In this document: piece after piece, positions 55,301-61,848 of the stretch
How the letters are laid out: each line of letters begins with the position of its first letter
How positions within the stretch are numbered: the stretch's first letter is position 1
Assembly: GCA_934045075.1 (NCBI GenBank)
Contig: OW203740.1
Span: forward strand, 15,698,944 to 15,762,943
Source: Yponomeuta sedellus
Taxonomy: Eukaryota; Arthropoda; Insecta; Lepidoptera; Yponomeutidae
Length of the DNA stretch: 64,000 nucleotides
Reading direction: 5' to 3'
The notes under the pieces: generated by a model
Told to the model about the DNA's origin: nothing
Database searches by the model: none
Seen by the model: the letters and a program-made list of their open reading frames with translations, nothing else
Position numbers and translations under genes: made by a program

Positions 55301-56222
55301 GGACCTGTTTTCTGAAGTCCATTTTTCTTCTAAGTGCTTAGCCATATAAAATTTAAATCGCCTGTAAAATCTCAAATATTTAATTTAGAGATTTTTTTAA
55401 GGGGGAAAAGTTGCTCATTTTGATGCCCCCCTTTGATTAAAAATATAAAAAGAAGGGGTTACGGGGACCCTATTTTTTTTTTGCAAAATTTTTCTGTTTT
55501 TTCCCTTGCACACCCTTTGCTACACCATGACCGATAGGAGTAATATAACTTTGTTAACACTTAATGATAATATAATATTGTTATGATATAAGATGTTCAG
55601 TTTCGTAATAAGTTGGAAAACTGTAAACTATCTTTTAAGGAATGCCCAAACTAACACAGAGTACTAATAAGTGTGATGTCAAAATATTTGTGGCCTTTCA
55701 TTTGATATATACCTACATGTTTTAATTATATGACTAACTCACAACCCTTATGTCAGTAGGTAGAAACGATAAGGAGGGACACAATGTATGATGGCCTGGT
55801 TTAATATTAAAATAACATTGAAAGGGATGCATTGCCTATATTATGTTTATATTGCAAGTGTCTCATATCCAAGGATTATTGGGCTGGTCATTACCAGACT
55901 CTCAAGTAATCGGATGTATAAAAATATTAAAAAATTACCAGTGTGTTTCACTTCAAACTACAACTTTTAAGCAAAGTAGGTTCAGAGTATTGAAGTACAG
56001 TATCACCTGAAATCTCTTGAACTGTTTAGTAAGAGTGTGGCATTCATGGTAGTCCTCGTAAATGTCGGCGCACTTCTTCACGCCTCTCTCCAGGCCGTAA
56101 GCTTCTAGGCAATCCATATATCGCATCTCTTCTTTCTGGCAACGACCCAGCATTTGGTGGGAGATCATGCCACCCGTCAGATCGGTGAATGGTGAACGAA
56201 AGAACGGTGAGATCGACGACAT
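52398..56222 (-). CDS. NDUFS5: NDUFS5 paralogue 2 (mitochondrial complex I 15 kDa subunit), two coding exons
   Basis: Exon 1 is 56222-56007 (72 codons, MSSISPFFRSPFTDLTGGMI...KQFKRFQ) and exon 2 is 52487-52398 (29 codons plus TAA, AMRKERNKQIAEGKLTGD...VDSY). Donor CAG/GTGATA and acceptor ATTTCAG/GCAATG, phase 0, at exactly the same place as in paralogue 1. The 101-residue product keeps both CX9C pairs (C28/C38, C51/C61) of this complex I intermembrane-space subunit. Its YGLERGVKKCAD text looks closer to the insect consensus as I recall it, so this is the likely ancestral copy. A 5' UTR acceptor (TTTCCAG) just upstream of the ATG and a donor (AAAG/GTACGT) near 56400 suggest a non-coding first exon. 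The 3.5-kb intron contains a whole Merlin transposon in the opposite orientation; without it the intron would be about 0.72 kb, close to paralogue 1. Confidence 0.92.
53322..53556 (+). repeat. Tandem repeats upstream of the Merlin transposase
   Basis: Units starting TTTAGTATTTTT at 53322, 53425 and 53524 (periods 103 and 99; the third is partial). Each full unit contains AGGGTTCT, TTTTTAAGGGATTGT and GGGGTTTTCAC-like text. They occupy the presumed promoter or 5' UTR of the transposase. Confidence 0.75.
53591..54652 (+). CDS. Merlin transposase, intact, 353 aa
   Basis: This DDE transposase of the IS1595/ISXO2 (DDE_Tnp_IS1595) superfamily would cut out and reinsert the element, acting in the nucleus. 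The N-terminal zinc ribbon has C44-x2-C47 and C67-x2-C70. A helix-turn-helix-like stretch follows (about 108-137, RRDKVTQVAKDCKVTKKTV). The catalytic residues are D158 (IVEVDETHLY), D220 (YIMSDMHRAY) and E278 (HTNNIERLWLKLK), the family's D-D-E pattern with the usual NNxExxW context. A basic, Cys-containing tail (CRCRSC) closes the protein. There are no stops or shifts and the length is typical. ATG at 53591 follows AATACAAT; AATAAA at 54867 is a likely polyadenylation signal. An intact ORF, exact target duplication and well-matched ends indicate recent insertion. Confidence 0.95.
   Translation: MDPLQFLRAENYRLWEFPLYVSTEDEAINAAKNWLLIPSRPRRCPSCRGNMSEERKDSYKLGYRWRCWRCSRDRSGLQSTKSPLSNTMFERSQVSIINYLRMIIHFLRRDKVTQVAKDCKVTKKTVIQVFHFFREVCEIAEAHDREELGGHDDIVEVDETHLYTRKYHRGRLLRRQTWSFGCMSRKSKKVHVELIPDKTRTTLDPIVEENVAPATYIMSDMHRAYTGINIRLGMRGHSTVNHSQEFVAGTVDIQAHASLGIPLQDGRVRVKVHTNNIERLWLKLKLHCRTCHSDRRLKWYMGEFMYWENILKHLPSDAAMFWRFLKDCHRVYPGLGRRGIKANNCRCRSCNRR
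55541..56006. other. Remainder of the NDUFS5-2 intron
   Basis: Non-coding intron sequence between the Merlin insertion and exon 1. Confidence 0.6.
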
Positions 56223-56567
56223 CTTCGCCCTGGAAATTTGTTATCGGACGTTGCTTATTGTGGCTTGAACTTCAAATTCCCTGGTGGTGGAGGTTATACA
56301 ATTACGTAAACAAACAATTAACTACGTTGGTTCCAATTGGCATGAAAAATTGAGAGCTTATAATACGATAAAATAACGGACGATGCAATGTAAACGTACC
56401 TTTAGTTATTTTTTGGGATTAAATACTTTTTCTTCTAATTTTGCGACCTCAATTATTTTCAGAATATTTTGACAACTGTCAAATAGTGATGTAGATACCA
56501 TTACTGACAAAATCAGTAAAAAAACGGGTTTTTTTATCAAGTAATCGATTACTTTTATTAGTCTATT

Positions 56568-56762
56568 AGCCGTTTTCAGCACAAATTGCCAAAGCAATTC
56601 TTAGATGGCGCTTACATGCGTTGCCTTAGGAGAACCGGAATACGGCTGTCAAAATTAATGGGCATTGAGGAAAACTTGACAGACGTTTCCCTGTTCTTGT
56701 ATGAGCACGTCTATTTAAGCGCCATCTACAAAATGCTTTGTGAATTTGTGCTGAAAACGGCT
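56568..56762. mobile_element. MITE with AGCCGTTTTCAGCACA ends
   Basis: Left AGCCGTTTTCAGCACAAATT...AGATGGCGCTTA and reversed right AGCCGTTTTCAGCACAAATT...AGATGGCGCTTA form inverted repeats of about 49 bp with a few mismatches. Half copies lie at 58105-58200 and 58813-58915. Confidence 0.75.
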
Positions 56763-57136
56763 CATCTCTAGGGTGCGTCCGATGATCAAGAAAAAGTAAT
56801 CTTGATTTTTTGAGATCAGTCTTATATTCGAAGCAAGTATGCGTTAAAAAAGGCAATAAAATTGATAAATATTGAATAGAGAAAGGAATGTTGCGTTGGT
56901 TTGGACATGAGGAGAGGATGAAGGACGAAAGATTGACGAAACAAATATATATTGCGAATATGAGTGGAAGGGTTGGTAAGGATCGTCCCAGGCGGACATC
57001 CATCGACCAGATTGGGGATGTATTAGCAAAGGGAAAGATAAAAAGTACCCGGAACTGGCGTGCGTGCATGCAACGACTTATGAACGTTGATGAAGCGAAA
57101 GTGATCTGTCAGGATCGTGGCAAGTGACAGTCCCTG

Positions 57137-57378
57137 AGTGCTTAGTGCGAGTTTGACAGATCCAATCGAATAACTTTACTACCGCGTTAATTGAGCATTG
57201 AGTAGTGAGTATGAGTAAGTTCGAACTGGCAAAACGCCGACACAGTACTACTCGCACTCGCGTTTATTCGTGTTTTGGCTGGTAAACGTGTTCACTTCTT
57301 AACGTAAACCAATACAACTTGCACTCAGCAATTTTAATTTCCGTACTTGTCATGCGTAAAAAACTCGCACTAAGCACT
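57137..57378 (+). mobile_element. MITE (AGTGCTTAGTGCGAGTTT family), copy A
   Basis: 242 bp, same orientation as 18869-19178 but lacking about 65 bp near its right end. CTG at 57134-57136 precedes it and CAG at 57379-57381 follows it. Confidence 0.85.
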
Positions 57379-57381
57379 CAG

Positions 57382-57686
57382 AGTGCTTAGTACGAGTTTT
57401 TTGACTACTCGATCGCGTTAACATAAATTCATATTTCTATGGCATCGAGGAGGCGCCACCTAGCGACAAGTATGGAAATTAAAATTGCTGAGTGCGAGTT
57501 GTAATGGTTTACGTTGAGAAGTGAACACGTTTACCAGCCAAAACACGAATAAACGCGAGTGCGAGTTGCACTGTGACAGCGTTTTGCCAGTTCGAACGGT
57601 CAACTTACTCATACTCACTACTCAATGCTCGATTAACACGGTAGTAAAGTTATTCGATTGGATCTGTCAAACTCGCACTAAGCACT
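57382..57686 (-). mobile_element. MITE (AGTGCTTAGTGCGAGTTT family), copy B, inverted
   Basis: 305 bp in opposite orientation to copy A, separated from it by only CAG and followed by CTG (57687-57689). It matches 18869-19178 over nearly the full length. Confidence 0.85.
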
Positions 57687-57734
57687 CTGGTCTCTGCCTA
57701 CCCCTCTGAGATACAGGCGTGAGGTTATGTATAT

Positions 57735-57945
57735 ATGTGTGTGTGTGTGTCTGTCTGTCTGTATGTATGTATGTATGTATGTATGTATGTATGTATGTAT
57801 GTATGTATGTATGTATGTATGTATGTATGTATGTATGTATGTATGTATGTATGTATGTATGTATGTATGTATGTATGTATGTATGTATGTATGTATGTAT
57901 GTATGTGTGTGTGTATGTATGTTTGTATGTATGTATACGTAAAAT
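57735..57945. repeat. GT / GTCT / GTAT microsatellite
   Basis: (GT)n, then three GTCT, then a long GTAT run (about 57767-57906), with mixed units beyond. Long Tyr-Val-Cys-Met open frames here are artefacts. Confidence 0.97.
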
Positions 57946-57972
57946 TTATATTTATATATATTTAAATTTATA

Positions 57973-58001
57973 GTCATTAAAGGTTCCCAACCTTTAATGA
58001 C
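57973..58001. repeat. Hairpin GTCATTAAAGGTT-CCC-AACCTTTAATGAC
   Basis: Perfect 13-bp stem with a 3-nt loop directly after the microsatellite. Confidence 0.9.
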
Positions 58002-58013
58002 AAAAAATCGAAA

Positions 58014-58107
58014 AGTATATACCTAACAACCCGGTTTCTTTTTGTAACTAATCGGTGCTAAGTATATACCTAACAACCCGGTTTCTTTTTGTAACTAATC
58101 GGTGCAT
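58014..58107. repeat. 47-bp tandem duplication
   Basis: 58014-58060 and 58061-58107 are identical or nearly so (AGTATATACCTAACAACCCG, then GTTTCTTTTTGTAACTAATC). Confidence 0.9.
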
Positions 58108-58200
58108 TTAAGTGCTAAGACGGCGCTTATATGCGCACGCCTATAAGCGCCGTCTATGAAGTGCTTTGTGAATTTGTGATGAGTACGGCTCATACCGGTG
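58105..58200. mobile_element. MITE fragment (AGCCGTTTTCAGCACA family) with palindrome
   Basis: GACGGCGCTTATATGCGCACGCCTATAAGCGCCGTC is a near-palindrome, followed by the family's right end (AAGTGCTTTGTGAATTTGTG). Confidence 0.6.
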
Positions 58201-58812
58201 CTAAAAAAAGTAATCGGTTTATCTCACATCTCATAAGTCAATTTGGACTTTTGGATCACAGATTAGGAAAAGTTTTGGACAATTTTAGGTTTTTTGGACC
58301 ACGGATGTCAATTTGGACTCGTAGTCTAAGTTTGATTATTAAATGAGCGGTTGTCTGTCCAAACCAAAACTGCTCAGAAAACTGATAATGATAAGTCTTA
58401 GATCCGTAGACGTCGTTTTTTGTCATTGTGCACAGTGGTCACGAACCTACCAATTTTTTGGATTTCTACCGACGTAGGCTCTATCCTACCGAAATGTAAC
58501 GATATTTTCACGATTTTGGAGAATATAGTATCAATATTATTCATAGCATGATTATTAAAAAAAATCAACGATTTTGATACTTATTATTATTAATACTTTT
58601 ATTGCACTTCAATTTTATCAATAAAACGGTACGTTTCAGAGTTGGCAACGCTTTTCACCTATATTTTACGCGTTTTACGTTAAGGTAAATCCCCCGATAG
58701 TAGGTAAGTAAGAACATAGAAAATGAGAAGATAGATGCAGATTGTTCCACAGGTTCATTTTGGGAAATACCCATGAGTTCTGCAATTCGATCTTAGGGGT
58801 ATCCAACGAGCC
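58201..58812. other. Stretch without recognised genes
   Basis: Nothing supported. Confidence 0.35.
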
Positions 58813-58915
58813 GTTTTCAGCACAGATTCACAAAGCAATAAATTCATAGACGGCGCTCACAGGTATGGCCATAGAAGAATCGGAATACGTCTGACAAAAT
58901 TAATTGAAACAAAAA
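58813..58915. mobile_element. MITE left-end fragment (AGCCGTTTTCAGCACA family)
   Basis: AGCCGTTTTCAGCACAGATT, then AGACGGCGCTCACAGG and GAATCGGAATACGTCTGACA match 56568-56660. Confidence 0.65.
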
Positions 58916-58984
58916 ACTGCGGCTATAGCCAAAGAATATTGGTATGATCCTAAAATAAATTACACTTAAGTACTTTTTTTTAAA

Positions 58985-59035
58985 TTGAGACCCGTGTCTC
59001 ATCAGTGCGGACATACAAGGGTTGATATCGACAGA
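58985..59035 (+). mobile_element. 5S rRNA-derived SINE, 3' scrap
   Basis: TTGAGACCCGTGTCTCATCA, then GTGCGGACATACAAGGGTTG and ATATCG: the family 3' end only. Confidence 0.6.
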
Positions 59036-59215
59036 ATTTTTTGATTAATAAACGCATTTGATCTATTATAATTATAATGTTTTTGTCACTGTGAAACCAT
59101 ACGCGCGAACTTCCTTAACTATAGGACTAACGTATGTTTAGATAACGTCACAAATTATAACGTTGTTAGGTTGGAGAACTATTAGAAATCACAGAGCATA
59201 TAAACACTATGTTAG

Positions 59216-59515
59216 AAATAATAAATCTGGAACGACTTCAACTTTGTGCTGTACTGTTTTATTTATTTTATATTTTATTATAGAAAACAGGAAAACTTGA
59301 TAAAAACGGATAAGCAGGTAAAATAGTCAGATCTAGTCAAGATGTAAAGTAATAATCGTAGTGATGATGAAAATGAGGGAAATCGAAAAATGTGTGACGT
59401 AATTTTAAATATTTGAAAGTCATCGAAAAATATAAAAAATGTGTTAGCACGGGTTAGTGCATTAAAAATAAAAATAGTATAAAAAATGGTGTTAAGAGGT
59501 TTGCACCGTTACAAC
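59216..59515 (+). repeat. Interspersed repeat X, without the fold-back insertion
   Basis: It matches 8860-8927 and 9179-9378. It carries its own insert of SINE-A tail text (TTAGCACGGGTTAGTGCATT) near 59447. Confidence 0.7.
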
Positions 59516-59542
59516 GTTATACCGATTCACTGTATAACTGCA

Positions 59543-59589
59543 CCTTATTCTGAGCATGCATGTCACTGACATGCATGCTCAGAATAAGG
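59543..59589. repeat. Perfect palindrome, 23-bp arms with a 1-nt centre
   Basis: CCTTATTCTGAGCATGCATG + TCA, C, then the exact reverse complement. Confidence 0.95.
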
Positions 59590-59942
59590 ACTAAAGCATA
59601 GAAGGAGCGTTATAAAACGAACACCTGACACATGTCTGTCTCGTTAGTTTGAAACGTCGCCAACCACGTGTTAGACAGAGAAAAATATAGTAGTGTGATG
59701 TTTTATTATTCAAAACGTACCACCCTCAATTGTCAAGTTGGTTACCTATGCTACCGAATTAGAGATGTTTAGAAAATCACAGCTTGTAGTAGGCTGCCAA
59801 GTACCTTCAGTTTGGCAGTGTTAGACAACAGATGTTGGAGTGCGTCGTCTCCAAAAGCCTTGTGTTTTTTGGGTTGTTTTAAGACAATCTGAAGTTGATT
59901 TCAGTGGATATTCGTAGTATGGAGTGTACGTAATACATTGGA

Positions 59943-60890
59943 ATGGCGTGTGTGATATTGGGATGTAAAACCCATTCGGGAGAAGAGAAAACAAAACCAC
60001 CTTCATCAGCTTCCATCGGTAAGACTCAATTTTGTGTACTTTATAGTGGTTTTTTACCTTGAATTTTAACTATGACCTACTGGAATTGCAACGTAGCTTT
60101 AATATCATTTGAGAATAGTGTTTCAAAGTAATAAATCATGAGTTCAATTTAATCACAGTAACAAGTTAGTTGTTAATTTTAGGGCGATAGGGATGGGCGT
60201 TTCCACTACCTCAGTGAAAAAGTTATCGATACTTAGTAAAGAAGTTTTTTTCATTTCTTGTGTTTATCCATTATGTATGTTAATTAACTTGTAAAAGCTC
60301 GATTCAGTAACGTTCTATGAAGTTACCAATTTGATTGTTGATAATTATTGATTAAATTTTTTCCTGTTTGAATCTATTCATTGCATAGATATATTTATAG
60401 ATTCAGCATGATAAATTAAAAAAACTACCAAAAGGGGTTTTGATATTATTTTTATTTACAATAATTCCACCTACTTTCATAAATATTTGGAACTTATAAT
60501 AAGATAGTTTCATATATCTTAAAGAAAATGAATTTGAATAGTTTTCACTGCACAATCTACGTGTAGCAATATAATAATAATGTAGCGAACAAATCGCATC
60601 ACTATTGTGAAAAAAGGTGTCCAGTACTGGATTTTATATATATACGGTTTGCTGTCAAATTAATAAAGAATTTCAAGGGTGTCGATCTGACATAAATAAA
60701 ATTAACGTTTGGACTGATTAAGGCGATTTTTTATTAATAATTATTTATTTCAGGTTACCCAAAGATAGCACAATGCAACAAATGTGGATTGACGGCATGG
60801 CTTCACGGTGAAATTGGTATTGAACAAAATCACGTACGTTTGCAGCAGACATTTTGAAGAAGATGGCTTCATTTACAAGATTATGTTAGG
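59943..60890 (+). pseudogene. Broken two-exon THAP-domain sequence
   Basis: THAP domains are C2CH zinc-binding DNA-binding modules of host regulators and P-element-type transposases. Exon 1 (59943-60018) gives MACVILGCKTHSG in the ATG frame (first Cys pair). A one-base shift is needed to reach KTTFISFH, which joins exon 2 as RLPKDSTMQQMWIDGMA. Donor CG/GTAAGA (60019) and acceptor ATTTCAG (60751-60753) are good; the intron is 735 bp. In exon 2 a TGA interrupts after MASR, and another frame gives ITYVCSRHFEEDGFIYK, the closing C-x2-H of THAP. Both breaks could be sequencing errors. No second domain was found downstream, so it may be an exon pair of a longer degraded gene or transposase. Confidence 0.6.
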
Positions 60891-61217
60891 ACTTTATTTT
60901 TTAACAAAGACTGTTATTTAACGAGCAATCATTTCATTTAAACAAATTAATTTGTAGAAGTTCTCTTCTGATTTATAAGTATGTTTATAAATAGCCCGAA
61001 TTGTAATGTTTATATTTCCATACCCCTTCCTAGTAGTACTAACAAATAATGGCTGGATTAGAAGGATAAACATTAAATGTTTTTTTAATTTTTCCTATTA
61101 TTTTATTTTACGGGTTCTTCTTGCTTTTTGTAATTTCCTGTGTAATTTAAAGGCACTGCTCTGGTTCCTGATACACAGGTTACCCTTCTTCAGGAACCAG
61201 GAATTTTAAACAATGAG
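60891..61217. other. AT-rich spacer up to the gypsy LTR
   Basis: No gene seen. 61160-61200 contains a small inverted repeat, CTGGTTCCTGA...TCAGGAACCAG. Confidence 0.4.
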
Positions 61218-61640
61218 TGTGACGCTGGTTGTGCAATAAATTATTGTAGCAAGCATGCATAGAATGGAACGCAACTACAACACATTGATGCCCTACTGTG
61301 CCTATACGGCAGCCCGCACACAGCTACACGCGAGGAGCGTATATAAACGGGCGCACGGCACCAGAGATTCATTCGATAGCCAGCTGGCAATGAGTACGAT
61401 AGCTCCGCAGTCTGCTCAAAGTCAGGTCGCTGCATCTGTGCGATAGCTCCGCATGTCCTCAGGTGTTAGCAAGCTAGGAGAACATCAGGGTGCGATAGCC
61501 ACGCAGTCAGCCCTAGGTTCTATACTAGGTTACCTATCCTATTACTATAACAATACCATGTTACTTAAGTTGAGTGTTACCATAGAATAAATCTACCAGT
61601 TCTTATGACATTGGAGTTTTCATTCACTGGCCACACTACA
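61218..61640 (+). mobile_element. 5' LTR of a Ty3/gypsy element
   Basis: The LTR runs from TGTGACGCTGG to CCACACTACA (423 bp), judged from the TG...CA ends and the primer-binding site just beyond. TATAAA at 61342-61347, an initiator-like TCATTCG 28 bp downstream (61370) and AATAAA at 61586-61591 fit U3, R and U5. CGATAGCY-CGCAG motifs repeat at about 61374, 61397, 61441 and 61493. The 3' LTR is outside the window. Confidence 0.75.
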
Positions 61641-61643
61641 ATC

Positions 61644-61655
61644 TGGCGCCCAACG
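61644..61655 (+). promoter_or_regulatory. Primer-binding site, tRNA-Lys type
   Basis: TGGCGCCCAACG lies 3 nt after the LTR and matches the 3' end of tRNA-Lys used by many gypsy elements and retroviruses. A second, imperfect AGCGCCCAACG with the same upstream text (GGCCATACTACAAT) lies at 61686-61696. Confidence 0.75.
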
Positions 61656-61848
61656 TAAATTAATTATTGCTGGCCATACTACAATAGCGCCCAACGATTA
61701 CAACGTAGTTGGATAAAAATACAAATATCCACACTACAATCTGGCTATAATCTAAATCGTCCAGCGTCTACAGTAAAAGACAGCAACACTGTTGGTTGAA
61801 GAAACCTAACTACCCGCATCAAGAAAATCAAACTACCCTCAATCAAGA

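Larger units (their letters stand above)
52739..55532 (+). mobile_element. Complete Merlin DNA transposon
   Basis: GATAGGAG is duplicated at 52731-52738 and 55533-55540, matching the 8-9 bp duplications known for Merlin. Ends are GGTCAGGGTGTAGCAAAGGG and, reversed, GGTCATGGTGTAGCAAAGGG. The inverted repeats run for about 350 bp, and each is built of two related units of about 160 bp (left: 52807-52932 and 52969-53088; right: 55192-55310 and 55343-55475), sharing TTTTAATCAAAGG, GAGCAACTTTTCCCCCTA and CTCTAAATTAAATAT. One intact transposase ORF lies between them. Everything needed for transposition appears to be present. Confidence 0.92.
56880..57720 (+). pseudogene. LINE C-terminal fragment interrupted by two MITEs
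   Basis: 56888-57127 codes for LRWFGHEERMKDERLTKQIY, a basic stretch, STRNWRACMQRLMNVDEAK and VICQDRGK, a C-terminal tail widespread in lepidopteran LINEs. A TGA replaces the expected Trp codon (relative at 40133: RGKWQSLVSAYPS). The coding text resumes after the MITE pair at 57690 (GTCTCTGCCTACCCCTCTGA). It ends in the GTAT microsatellite. Confidence 0.75.

Noticed and set aside
57719..57977. Open frames of Tyr-Val-Cys-Met and His-Thr-Tyr-Ile repeats
   Set aside because: Artefacts of the GTAT microsatellite on both strands.
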